Shown: positions 49,536-57,667, counted from the stretch's first letter. The stretch is DNA of 64,000 nucleotides from Gynuella sp. (GCA_028282465.1 JANQHX010000109.1:89877-153876); one strand, 5' to 3'. Notes: generated by a model not told the origin, from the letters alone. Program-made: numbers and translations.

Positions 49536-49566
49536 AATGGTAATCCCTGTTTATGCCTCATACTGA

Positions 49567-52173
49567 CTAATGCTTAGTTGCTAGATATTGCTGTACATCA
49601 ATAAAGGGTGATGGCTCATGAAAATAGAATCCTTGAATGACCGGGCTGCCAATTTCAGACAGCTCCTCAAATATATGCTTATTTTCTACGCCTTCAGCCA
49701 CCAATTCCATGTTCAAAGATTTTGCCAGTATGATTAAACTAGTGCAAAGCGCGTGGGTATTAAGATTATCTAAATTCATAATAAAAGTTTTATCGAGCTT
49801 TATTTGATCGACATTAAACTGGGTCAAATAAGCTAATGGGCTAAAACCTGTACCGAAGTCATCGAGGGACAATTTTACACCCATGTCTTGCAGAGCTTTC
49901 ATAACCTCCAGAGCTTGCTGTTCATTTTCAAACAATGTGGTCTCAGTTATTTCAATCGTCAGATTCTTCGGATGCATACCATGAGCGTCTAAAGCACACT
50001 TAATCTGCTCTACAATCTGAGTATCTTTAAATAACCGAGGTGAAAAATTTACCGAAACACTCGCATCTTCATCTAACAATTTTTGATCTAACAAGCTCTT
50101 TAAAGATCGCAAAGACTCATTTATTACTTTGTTTGTTAGTTCGCCAATAAGACCCAACTCTTCAATAACAGGAATGAACTTTTCAGGAGCAGATTTAAAT
50201 CCATCATTGTTTGGCCAACGCAACAGCGCCTCCATTCCAATGAACTTGCCTTCATCTGCCCTGAATTGTAATTGGAAGAAAAGCTCAAATTCATCATTTT
50301 TAAAAGCATCACGAGTGTTGTTTCTCAACTCAATTTTTTCTTCTAGCTCAAGTGATAAACTTGAAGAATAAAAACAATATCTGTTTCTACCGCTATTCTT
50401 GGCATCATAAAGCGCAACATCGGTTGATTTTAATACCTTCGCAATATCAGCTTCTGGCTGATCAACGATGCACACTCCAATACTGGCAGAAAGATAAATA
50501 GTTTTATTGTCTAACTCGATAGGCTTAGACACTGAGGTTAAAATTTCATCACAGATTTTAGAAACCGCTGTTTTAGCACCGCACTCAGTGAGAATAACAA
50601 TGAATTCATCTCCGCCTACCCTCGCAACCATGTCTTTTTGTCTAATACATGAGTGCAACCTTTTACCAATGGTGATGAGAACTTTATCGCCGGCATCATG
50701 CCCTTTTGTGTCATTAATTAGTTTAAAACCATCCAAGTCAATACTGAGAACAGTGATCGCATCATTGGGCGCTAAATTGATTAAGTATTGTTTTAGGGTT
50801 TCATAAGCAATGGTTCGATTAGCTAGTTTCGTAAGACTGTCAGTATTTGCTAAAAGCTCTAACCTTTGCCTCTGAAAATGCTTGTCAGTGACGTCCTCCA
50901 TCAACAGAACCAGCCCATCCGTAAAATTGGCAGGCTCTGCAATGAGTCTCAACCAAGTCTGTTGGTCTTGGCTGAGTTGATAGCTAAACATGGGGAATTC
51001 AATTTCAAATTTAACATTGTGCTCTACAGCACTATGAAGATCCTGCACAAACTCATTAATACGCTCTGGAGGTATGATGTTCAACCAGTTAGTTTCTCTG
51101 AGCAGGGTTTCATCATACTCAATGAGTTCGAGCCACTTTTCATTAGCATAAACACATTGCCAGTCATGATCTGTTTGCATTAATCCCATTGGGCTGACAT
51201 CGGTAATCGCTTTAAAGCGTCCAAGTTCAGCATTTTTTTGAGTTCGAAGCTCTTGGAGCTCAGTAACATCGCGAATATTTACCCACCAAATATCAGGTTT
51301 ACCAAATACATTTCTGAGTTCAATTTCTAAATAATTAATGGCGCCGTCTAGCTTTAGCAAAGTGTGTTTAAAGCTTTTAAAGCTGTCGTGGATATCTTGC
51401 TCGCTTAAATTCATCATTTGCTGAAGCTGTATCAAATGGTAATCCGGTAGGTACTTAATGATGGAGTTATAGATTAATTCAGAAGGCGGGATATCAAATA
51501 AATCAGATGCTGATTGGTTACAAGCTAATATACAGAGATCTTGATTAACCAAAACAACCGAGTCGCGAACATTATTCATAATCGACAATAAGCCTTCATC
51601 AATTGGATAGTTCAATAGATTGGGCTTATTGACTGATTTAGATCCTTTTTTTGCATTCGCTTCAAAAAAACTTTGAATACCAATGCGTGCTAGTCTTTTA
51701 CACAATGGGTCAGATCGGGTAGTTTCAGTTAGCTTAAAGGTTGGCTTGCTTTTGGATCGAAACAATATAATAGAGCCGACATTAAAAGGCTCATAACGCA
51801 TAGGAAGAATCAGTATGTGCCCTTCTCCCATTTCAGGAAAAAGATGATCACATATATCAAAGGCTTTCTGCCCTCTGAAGGTTTTAGCATGACCATGATT
51901 GATTGCACTTAGTAGATCAGGAAGATCGCCTATGAGTATTTCATCAAGATGCCTACTATAGTATTTTTCTCTATCATCCAACCCTGGTGCAGTCCGATAA
52001 CAAAAATGGGCGGTATCAGAGTTGAACTGTAATATAATACAACTTGCATCACTGTTCATAAGATGCATTAAAGGCTGTGCCGCATGGCAGGCAAAAGATG
52101 CCTGAGAACTAAAACTAAGCTCTAAGTTCTGAATTATCTTTCTAAGAGCTAAGTCCTTTCTTCGGAACTCCAT
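49567..52173 (-). CDS. PAS-containing GGDEF/EAL cyclic-di-GMP protein
   Basis: An 868-residue cytosolic protein. The first ~180 residues resemble a GAF-like sensory region, two PAS domains follow (residues ~200-330 and ~325-430), then GGDEF with intact RVGGDEF (520-524) and EAL with intact EALLRW starting at E648. Both catalytic signatures are preserved, so it may make or degrade cyclic di-GMP depending on signal. It is the first gene of a two-gene unit with the CheB-CheR-PAS gene. Confidence 0.93.
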   Translation of the reverse strand: MEFRRKDLALRKIIQNLELSFSSQASFACHAAQPLMHLMNSDASCIILQFNSDTAHFCYRTAPGLDDREKYYSRHLDEILIGDLPDLLSAINHGHAKTFRGQKAFDICDHLFPEMGEGHILILPMRYEPFNVGSIILFRSKSKPTFKLTETTRSDPLCKRLARIGIQSFFEANAKKGSKSVNKPNLLNYPIDEGLLSIMNNVRDSVVLVNQDLCILACNQSASDLFDIPPSELIYNSIIKYLPDYHLIQLQQMMNLSEQDIHDSFKSFKHTLLKLDGAINYLEIELRNVFGKPDIWWVNIRDVTELQELRTQKNAELGRFKAITDVSPMGLMQTDHDWQCVYANEKWLELIEYDETLLRETNWLNIIPPERINEFVQDLHSAVEHNVKFEIEFPMFSYQLSQDQQTWLRLIAEPANFTDGLVLLMEDVTDKHFQRQRLELLANTDSLTKLANRTIAYETLKQYLINLAPNDAITVLSIDLDGFKLINDTKGHDAGDKVLITIGKRLHSCIRQKDMVARVGGDEFIVILTECGAKTAVSKICDEILTSVSKPIELDNKTIYLSASIGVCIVDQPEADIAKVLKSTDVALYDAKNSGRNRYCFYSSSLSLELEEKIELRNNTRDAFKNDEFELFFQLQFRADEGKFIGMEALLRWPNNDGFKSAPEKFIPVIEELGLIGELTNKVINESLRSLKSLLDQKLLDEDASVSVNFSPRLFKDTQIVEQIKCALDAHGMHPKNLTIEITETTLFENEQQALEVMKALQDMGVKLSLDDFGTGFSPLAYLTQFNVDQIKLDKTFIMNLDNLNTHALCTSLIILAKSLNMELVAEGVENKHIFEELSEIGSPVIQGFYFHEPSPFIDVQQYLATKH

Positions 52174-52751
52174 CTAACCTTACTCGCTAATGACCAAGAC
52201 TAAATAAACACGTACTTAACTAACAACAAGCGGTAATTATTGGCGATCTCCAACGAAGGAACTTACTTAAACCATGCAAGTTCTGCTGCTGCTTTTGTAC
52301 TCAATATGTTTTTAATTTTCGAATCTCAATTGTGAAGTGCAATGTAAACAACTCCGCTGTTGTTGAATAACCATCGGTTCAGGCAACACCAACCTATGGT
52401 TCAACCCCAACTAAGCTGTGCTACGAACATCGCAAAAATAGTTTAGTATAGATTCGACGAATATCCTTTCATGAACCAGATAAGCTTTCATTAATAGCTA
52501 GCCAAACGAGTTGTTGGCGCACACGTATATTGTGCTTAATCTTTATTAACCCTGATGAATTATCTAATTTCTATTAACTTCTAACAGATCAACATCGTTA
52601 AACTAAAATAAATTAGGCTAATTATCAAGTTGTAGTTATTAGGCCATTCTGTGAATTAGAAAAAATAAAAAATATGTAAATTCATAGAAATCTGTTTCTC
52701 AATCTAATATTCGAAACTTTTCAACTCAACATTCAAATTTTTATTTACGCA
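52174..52751. other. 578-bp AT-rich intergenic region without recognised genes
   Basis: This stretch lies between the start of the GGDEF/EAL gene and the end of the small basic-protein frame. It presumably holds the promoter of the GGDEF/EAL unit. No reading frame with a convincing start, no tRNA-like fold and no strong terminator was found. The part from 52600 to 52750 is especially AT-rich. Confidence 0.5.
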
Positions 52752-53012
52752 TTAGATTATTGTTACCAGAGAGGAATCTTTGGAAGATAGTTTTGGTTCA
52801 AAATAAAGCAGCCAGTAAATCTTGGCATCTAGGTCGATAGCTTTCCTTAAATGCTGTGCATAAAAAAAGGAGCGGCTTTGCCACTCCTTTATCAATGCTT
52901 TGGTCTTTCGTTTATCTTCAGACCGTTCTGCGGATTTCGATTTTTCATGCACTCCACCCTTTTTCATTATTGGGTGAAACGCATGACCATTACGTCTTTT
53001 TTGTTTCGCCAT
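52752..53012 (-). CDS. small basic protein; frame runs through an intrinsic terminator
   Basis: Not assigned to a family. The first ~45 residues are very basic and polar (MAKQKRRNGHAFHPIMKKGG, then VHEKSKSAERSEDKRKTKAL). A good ribosome site AAGGAG lies upstream and the start is 12 bases after the preceding stop, so it is the last gene of the rtcB operon. A strong terminator falls at codons 43-50, before any stop codon, so most transcripts would end without a stop. The reading frame nominally continues to 86 residues, but the part after residue 50 may rarely be made. Alternatively a stop has been lost by mutation. Confidence 0.6.
   Translation of the reverse strand: MAKQKRRNGHAFHPIMKKGGVHEKSKSAERSEDKRKTKALIKEWQSRSFFYAQHLRKAIDLDAKIYWLLYFEPKLSSKDSSLVTII
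52862..52887 (-). terminator. intrinsic terminator inside the small basic-protein gene
   Basis: On the minus strand GGAGTGGC, loop AAA, GCCGCTCC (8-bp stem including one U-G pair) followed directly by seven T residues (52868-52862). It spans codons 43-50 of the surrounding frame and ends the leftward RNA-repair operon. Confidence 0.8.
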
Positions 53013-53024
53013 TATGCTCTCCTT

Positions 53025-53963
53025 TTAAGAAGCCATTTTGAACCACTTTGCGGACTCAACCTTTTTCAATCGTCTTTTAGCTTGACGACTGGTTTCTATA
53101 AAGCCAGGCCCTTCTGTCTGTTCTGTAAAACAAAACTGCTTGGGTAACTGGGTGTATAGAGACCTTGGTGGTTTACTCCATTTCATATTTTTTAGCGCAT
53201 TGCCAGTATCAAAGCTGTGATAATAGATTTCTTCCATGCCAAGTTCGTGAGTACAAAACCAAAGGGCACTAGTGAGTAAAACCTCCTGCCATTGATTAGC
53301 AAACTGATTTATCAGCTCATCAATACCCTTAACGAAACCTGGCAAATTATTTTTTAAACCATAGATATAAAGTTCTTGGCGATCGTATATTATGGCCCAT
53401 TCTGCACGACGCTTCGCACTCACTAAACTGCGAAGCAAGTCTGTTTGAACTTCTTCAATTAATACCTCTCCAGTACTAAAGTCCATATCCATTCGAATCC
53501 AACCTAGCGTCGCTTCTTTTTCTTGCGAAATAGGATGTCCACAATCGAAAATATTATTTGCTTGCTCTCCAAAAATCGCCTCCAGCTTTTTAGACCACTG
53601 CTTAGAGAAATTAACTTGCAACACCAAGTTTTGACCAGGTCTTGAAATTTGATAATCAGAATACCCTTTGGTGCTTCCCCAAGCTCCTAAAGTTAATACA
53701 TAAGCATCGGTTTTTGGTTGCCACAAATATTTCAAGTTATCTCGATACAAATACCCATCCCCTGAAACCAATGTTTTGATAACAGGCTTAGTTAATAGTT
53801 TGGCATATACGGAACTCCTAATGTCCTTCACTGCTACCCGCTCTCTATTGCACATAAACTGCATTAACAAGAATGCCGCATATTTGTCAGGATAGTAATG
53901 AAAGAGCGTTCGCCCACCTTTCAAACAATATAAAATTTCTTCTATTTCCTCCTTGTTCATCAC
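53025..53963 (-). CDS. hypothetical protein of the RNA-repair operon, 312 residues
   Basis: Not recognised. It starts 2 bases after the rtcB stop, so translation is probably coupled to RtcB. It is soluble, with no signal or membrane segment. A first part resembles a winged-helix-like module by composition (KDIRSSVYAKLLTKPVIKTLVSG). A central conserved-looking core includes FDCGHPISQEKEATLGWIRM and EVLIEEVQTDLLR, and a C-terminal basic tail contains SRQAKRRLKKVESAKWF. The EEVQTD region has several acidic residues that could bind metal, which is speculation. Its position suggests a role in RNA repair or substrate handling. Confidence 0.75.
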   Translation of the reverse strand: MMNKEEIEEILYCLKGGRTLFHYYPDKYAAFLLMQFMCNRERVAVKDIRSSVYAKLLTKPVIKTLVSGDGYLYRDNLKYLWQPKTDAYVLTLGAWGSTKGYSDYQISRPGQNLVLQVNFSKQWSKKLEAIFGEQANNIFDCGHPISQEKEATLGWIRMDMDFSTGEVLIEEVQTDLLRSLVSAKRRAEWAIIYDRQELYIYGLKNNLPGFVKGIDELINQFANQWQEVLLTSALWFCTHELGMEEIYYHSFDTGNALKNMKWSKPPRSLYTQLPKQFCFTEQTEGPGFIETSRQAKRRLKKVESAKWFKMAS

Positions 53964-53965
53964 TG

Positions 53966-55171
53966 TTATCCTTTTACACAGATGACCTGTTTCAGCGTAT
54001 GCAGCACTTCCACTAAGTCAGTTTGGTTTTCCATTACTTTATCAATGTCTTTGTAAGCACTAGGAATTTCATCGATAACTCCAGTATCTTTTCGACATTC
54101 CACGCCTTTTGTTTGTTCTGCCAGATCGCTTCTTTTGAAAGCTTTTCGAGCAGCTGTGCGCGTCATGTTTCGACCAGCACCGTGAGAACAAGAGCAAAAG
54201 GATTCCGTTGAGCCTTTGCCTTTAACAATAAAAGACTTAGCTCCCATGCTACCGGGAATAATTCCCAGCCTACCTTCTTCAGCATTGATCGCACCTTTTC
54301 GAGTGACGAAAACATCCGCACCATAATGATGTTCTTTTGAAACATAATTGTGGTGGCAGTTAATTGCCTGCCGATCAATAATGAATCCTGGCAGAAATGG
54401 CTCTATGGCACGGAGCACCAGCTTCATCATCTCTTCCCGATTAAGTCGCGCATATTCCTGAGCAAACTCAACCGCATGAAGGTAATCATCAAAATTCGCA
54501 GAACCTTCTGAGAAATAGCTTAAATCCCGGTCTGGCAAATTTCTCAAATGCACTTCCATATCTTTCTTAGCTTTTTGAATAAAATATCGACCAATGGCAT
54601 TCCCTATTCCGCGGCTGCCACTGTGCAGCATGACCCAGACATCTTTGGAATCGTCTATGCATATTTCAATAAAGTGATTACCACTTCCTAGTGTTGCCAT
54701 CTGCTTAGCCCAAAGAGTCTGTGGGTGTTTCATTTGCTTCAGTAACTGCGGATGCTTTTGAAACAAATAATCCACTTGGCTTTGCAACCTTTTACACACA
54801 GGGCGTATAGATACGGTTTTGTGAGCACGCTGACCCACAGGTACAGCTCGTTCAATAGCGAGTCGCATTGGTTTTAAATTATCCGGTAATTGCGCTGATT
54901 TAAGTGACAAACGCACCGCCATCATTCCACAGCCAATGTCCACTCCTACCGCAGCAGGAATAACCGCACTCTTGGTTGGGATCACAGATCCTACCGTTGC
55001 ACCAACCCCACAATGCACATCCGGCATTGCAGCCACATGGGAATGAATAATGGGCAGTTGGGCAATATTTTTTAATTGGGTCATGGCATTGTGATCAATC
55101 TCTCTGGTAAAGATTTTCACCGGCTTATGACCGTTTTGAGCATTTTTATTTAGCTCTAGTTTTACAGGCAT
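53966..55171 (-). CDS. RNA-splicing ligase RtcB, divergent paralogue
   Basis: GTP- and Mn-dependent ligase joining RNA 2',3'-cyclic phosphate or 3'-phosphate ends to 5'-OH ends. Conserved elements: AAMPDVHCGVGATVGSVIPT, GVDIGCGMM (metal Cys), LGSGNHFIEI, HSGSRGIGN, CHHNYV, and the guanylylated His H330 in SCSHGAGR. It differs from the E. coli-like copy at 59586 in using DVHCGVGAT for DVHLGKGAT and in lacking the KRDxGAW insert. Length 401. It lies downstream of a terminator-containing leader and is followed 2 bases later by an unknown gene. Confidence 0.93.
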   Translation of the reverse strand: MPVKLELNKNAQNGHKPVKIFTREIDHNAMTQLKNIAQLPIIHSHVAAMPDVHCGVGATVGSVIPTKSAVIPAAVGVDIGCGMMAVRLSLKSAQLPDNLKPMRLAIERAVPVGQRAHKTVSIRPVCKRLQSQVDYLFQKHPQLLKQMKHPQTLWAKQMATLGSGNHFIEICIDDSKDVWVMLHSGSRGIGNAIGRYFIQKAKKDMEVHLRNLPDRDLSYFSEGSANFDDYLHAVEFAQEYARLNREEMMKLVLRAIEPFLPGFIIDRQAINCHHNYVSKEHHYGADVFVTRKGAINAEEGRLGIIPGSMGAKSFIVKGKGSTESFCSCSHGAGRNMTRTAARKAFKRSDLAEQTKGVECRKDTGVIDEIPSAYKDIDKVMENQTDLVEVLHTLKQVICVKG

Positions 55172-55293
55172 CTTTTTACTCCTGTATTCATTAACAACCC
55201 TCCGGCGCCAGAACTTTCTTCTAGGTGAAGAACATCCCTACCTAATCTCGGCAGTGTTAATCAATACAAAAATTTATGATTACCTTCCGGCCA

Positions 55294-55326
55294 TAAAAAA
55301 ACCCTGACTAGTTTCCCAGTCAGGGT
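55294..55326 (-). terminator. intrinsic terminator upstream of the first rtcB
   Basis: On the minus strand ACCCTGACT, an 8-base loop, AGTCAGGGT followed by a run of T (plus-strand A-run 55294-55301). It lies between the 135-residue gene and rtcB, 123 bases before the rtcB start, so it either ends the upstream transcript or acts as an attenuator. Confidence 0.8.
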
Positions 55327-55335
55327 TTTCTGACT

Positions 55336-55433
55336 TGGAAGGCATTTGTTTGTTGCCTTCCAAAAGTGATGTTCTCGAAAGGCGTTTAGTTTTCGCTGTG
55401 TCCTAGTGGATAAATCATATTTCGAGAACTCCT
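55336..55433 (-). promoter_or_regulatory. leader with 10-codon frame and stacked hairpins ahead of rtcB
   Basis: Reading leftward: AGGAG (55433-55429), an ATG at 55418 opening MIYPLGHSEN and a TAA at 55388-55386. An inverted repeat GTTCTCGAAA (55429-55420) / TTTCGAGAAC (55380-55371) encloses the mini-frame, then TTGGAAGGCA/TGCCTTCCAA forms another hairpin (55362-55336), and then comes the terminator. The order peptide-hairpin-hairpin-terminator-gene is that of attenuators, but the peptide may be fortuitous. It could alternatively be a small RNA. Confidence 0.35.
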
Positions 55434-55498
55434 GTTAATTCGGTTTAGTTAGTTGCTCTTCTGAGCTGAGCGGCATTCTATGCTCATCAGATTTGTAG

Positions 55499-55906
55499 TC
55501 AACAGTTAATTTCTTTTTTTATTCGCGCTTGGCGATAATTTTTATACTTAGTATAAACTTCATTATACCGTTTCAAGTTTTCACCAGATAATTCTGCTCT
55601 TCTTAGCTTACGCAGAATGTCTTTAAACATGTAACCCGATCTAAAAAAGTAGGGTCTAATTTCAACAAAGCAGAGCGCAGCTTCTATTGTCTTCTGATCA
55701 GATTCTTCTATTCTTGTTAAAGCTCCAGCCCAGCCACCAGGAAACGCTAAGCCGGAATATCGAGCATGGAATATTTCACAAGCTTTTCGCCACTCTCGTA
55801 ACTTATGTTTATTTACATGTCGCTCTTTAAAAGTTCGATGAATGTTTTTATGTAAACGATTAATCTCTTTCTCTGAGGCCTTAATCTCTTCATCGTAATG
55901 GCCCAT
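55499..55906 (-). CDS. hypothetical basic helical protein, 135 residues
   Basis: Not recognised. Almost entirely helical, charged and basic (EIKASEKEINRLHKNIHRTF, HKLREWRKACEIFHARYSG), with a conserved-looking FPGGWAGALTRIEESDQKTIEAAL centre. No signal or membrane segment. It lies 49 bases after the slipin gene in the RtcR-controlled leftward unit and precedes the leader/terminator of rtcB. An RNA-binding role would fit its charge, but nothing proves it. Confidence 0.75.
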   Translation of the reverse strand: MGHYDEEIKASEKEINRLHKNIHRTFKERHVNKHKLREWRKACEIFHARYSGLAFPGGWAGALTRIEESDQKTIEAALCFVEIRPYFFRSGYMFKDILRKLRRAELSGENLKRYNEVYTKYKNYRQARIKKEINC

Positions 55907-55955
55907 AAAACCTCCTTAAACAGCGAGATAAGAATCCTTCCTTATCTCGCTCTAG

Positions 55956-57086
55956 TTATTTAGTTAAAAGATTGGACATGTTCAGCACCTGATCCAGGCC
56001 ACCTACCACTTGAATTTTTTCAACTCTTTCAGAGATTTTTTCCAACGCTTCCAGTTCTTTTAAACGCAATAACACAGGGTTGTTTTCCATCACTTTCGCT
56101 GTGTTGTGCAAAGATCTAGTTGCAGCGGTTTCTTCCCGTCTTTTAATCACATTGGCTTCAGCGGATTTTTGAGCCTGAACCACTTGGTTAAGAATATCTT
56201 TCATATCGCCAGGCAATATGATGTCTTTCACACCCACTTGATCCAGTTGTACACCCATTTTCTCCAGTCGCGTTTTTGATTCGTCGGCCACTACTTTTGC
56301 AATAGCCTGTTTATCTTCTAGCAACACATCCAAGGTTTTGGTGCCAACCGCTTCTCTTAACGCCAGTTGCAATACCTGGTAGATAACATCTTTACCTTTG
56401 GTAATTTTAGTCACAAAGGTTTTCGCGTCATTAACCCGGTAGGAAGCGATCAGGTTATATCTGGTAGACACTTTGTCTCTAGTCAGAATTTCCTGAGCGG
56501 CCACTTCGGTAGTCTGCAACCTCATATCTACCGCATCAATGTGCTGAGTTTTACCTGTTGCCCAAAATCCGTAACGACCAGGCTTCAGTTCTTCCACCAG
56601 CTTACCGTTTTCAAAACGCAAACCCACATGTTGTTCTGCAATTACGGCATGAAGGGCTCTGATTTTATAACCCTGTTTTTCCAAACCAGCTTCAACAATT
56701 TGCTGCATGGTCTTTTCAGGAATGCGCACATCTTCGGCAACATTATAGGTTTTCAATTCAAAATCGGCGGCATCTTTCCAGTACATTACTTCCTGGCCAG
56801 GCGTTACTAACCTTATTAAGGTTCCGTTTTTATAAATCAAATGAACCTGATCGAGTTCACCTTTCACCACTAATAATTGTGCTTGCAACTGTTCCTTCTC
56901 TAAAAGAACCTTGCTTTTTTTATGTCGAAATTCTGGCTCAACCAAATCGAAGAATTCTGCGTTGTACGCATCGGCAAAATCCCAGAATCTATGTACACCG
57001 GGCATCAGCACTTTTTCAAACCGGCCTTCTTTAAACAATAGGGCCCTTTCGTTATCTGATACCACAATTCTTTTTTGAAACATCAT
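55956..57086 (-). CDS. slipin / SPFH (band 7) domain protein
   Basis: A stomatin/prohibitin-superfamily protein, 376 residues. The SPFH domain is seen in the second half (HIDAVDMRLQTTEVAAQEILTRDKVSTRYNLIASYRVNDAKTFVTKI, ALREAVGTKTLDVLLEDKQ, MGVQLDQVGVKDIILP), preceded by a duplicated short module (RALLFKEGRFEKVLMPGVHRFW and GLRFENGKLVEELKPGRYGFW). It lacks the N-terminal membrane anchor of classical slipins. Slipins are known companions of RtcB/RtcR in bacteria; their exact role in RNA repair is unclear. First protein gene after the tRNA-like pair, good AAAGGAG ribosome site. Confidence 0.88.
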   Translation of the reverse strand: MMFQKRIVVSDNERALLFKEGRFEKVLMPGVHRFWDFADAYNAEFFDLVEPEFRHKKSKVLLEKEQLQAQLLVVKGELDQVHLIYKNGTLIRLVTPGQEVMYWKDAADFELKTYNVAEDVRIPEKTMQQIVEAGLEKQGYKIRALHAVIAEQHVGLRFENGKLVEELKPGRYGFWATGKTQHIDAVDMRLQTTEVAAQEILTRDKVSTRYNLIASYRVNDAKTFVTKITKGKDVIYQVLQLALREAVGTKTLDVLLEDKQAIAKVVADESKTRLEKMGVQLDQVGVKDIILPGDMKDILNQVVQAQKSAEANVIKRREETAATRSLHNTAKVMENNPVLLRLKELEALEKISERVEKIQVVGGLDQVLNMSNLLTK

Positions 57087-57382
57087 TGTTAGTTTTCTCC
57101 TTTTTTATTTTCTCGTACATGAGATCAGCCCTCAGTGACACAAAGGGGAAATCACCTTGTTACCGTTAGGCGCTAGAGCGTGCGAATTAGAAGTCCTGCT
57201 CATTTCCAATTCGCTGGCCCAAGCCCAGATTTATCGAACCAGTCGAAACCAAATTCAATTCAATAACAGAGGGCTCAATACAGCCTCTATGTCAGCTGGA
57301 GTACTTGAGAACTTCCTGGAGGAGGTTCTGTTTCTTCACGGACTGTCTTTTTTAAGTTTCCAATTTAGCTTTGAAAGAGCTA
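57087..57382 (-). other. 296-base untranslated leader between tRNA-like pair and slipin
   Basis: Presumed transcribed from the sigma-54 promoter further right. No reading frame with good start signals and no further complete cloverleaf was seen. Short T-arm-like fragments (GGTTCGA near 57237) occur but do not fold into a tRNA. Confidence 0.45.
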
Positions 57383-57468
57383 TGGAGTTTGGAGTGGGAC
57401 TCGAACCCACACGCCATAAAGGCATCGATCCTAAGAGTCGACTGCTATACCAATTCAGCTATCCAACA
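57383..57468 (-). ncRNA. class II tRNA-like element with 9-base anticodon loop
   Basis: Folds as a tRNA with D arm GCTG/TAGC, anticodon stem GTCGA/TCGAT, variable arm GCC-TTTAT-GGC, T arm GTGGG/CCCAC around TTCGAGT, and an encoded CCA. The anticodon loop is CTCTTAGGA, nine bases, as if CT were inserted into a Leu-type CTTAGGA loop (anticodon TAG). The acceptor TGTTGGA against TCCAAAC pairs only at five positions, or six with a bulge. It follows directly on the other tRNA-like element with no spacer. These defects argue against a normal decoding tRNA. Confidence 0.75.
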
Positions 57469-57542
57469 CTTCTTGAACTGGATTCGAACCAGTAACCCGT
57501 AAGTTATTAGCTTACTGCTCTACCCGATTGAGCTATCAAGTC
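57469..57542 (-). ncRNA. tRNA-like element with Ile-type anticodon loop carrying AAT
   Basis: Cloverleaf with D arm GCTC/GAGC, anticodon stem GTAAG/CTTAC with loop CTAATAA, and T arm ACTGG/CCAGT around TTCGAAT. The loop equals that of bacterial tRNA-Ile (CTGATAA) except G34 to A, giving AAT, an anticodon bacteria do not normally use. The acceptor GACTTGA against TCAAGAA pairs at five positions with the outer two unpaired, and no CCA is encoded. It is the first element behind the sigma-54 promoter, ~100 bases downstream of the predicted start. Confidence 0.75.
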
Positions 57543-57652
57543 AGTGAACTAAACGAATTGCTTCGCTGGCCTTTGGTACACCCTGCTTCAAAGAAGAGGC
57601 GCCGATGCGATCAATACGCTATCGCTAAAAGCCAAAGTTCGATCTGTATATA

Positions 57653-57667
57653 CCAAGGCTTGTGCCA
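57653..57667 (-). promoter_or_regulatory. predicted sigma-54 promoter of the leftward RNA-repair unit
   Basis: On the minus strand TGGCAC (57667-57662), 5 bases, TTGG (57656-57653): the -24 element is perfect and the -12 has one mismatch to TTGC. Transcription would begin near 57641 and run through the two tRNA-like elements, slipin and the following genes. RtcR is a sigma-54 activator encoded divergently next door. Confidence 0.7.

Noticed and set aside
52752..53012. Annotating the small basic protein as ArfA
   Set aside because: The in-frame terminator resembles arfA control, but the conserved ArfA N-terminal motif is absent from the protein.
57157..57495. Plus-strand 112-codon frame over the tRNA-like region
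   Set aside because: It reads through the complement of two cloverleaves, ending in the ELDSNQ/GLEPTRHKG type peptides typical of translated tRNA genes.
57469..57542. Calling this an ordinary tRNA-Ile
   Set aside because: Anticodon AAT, two unpaired acceptor positions, no CCA and a sigma-54 promoter do not fit a housekeeping tRNA.
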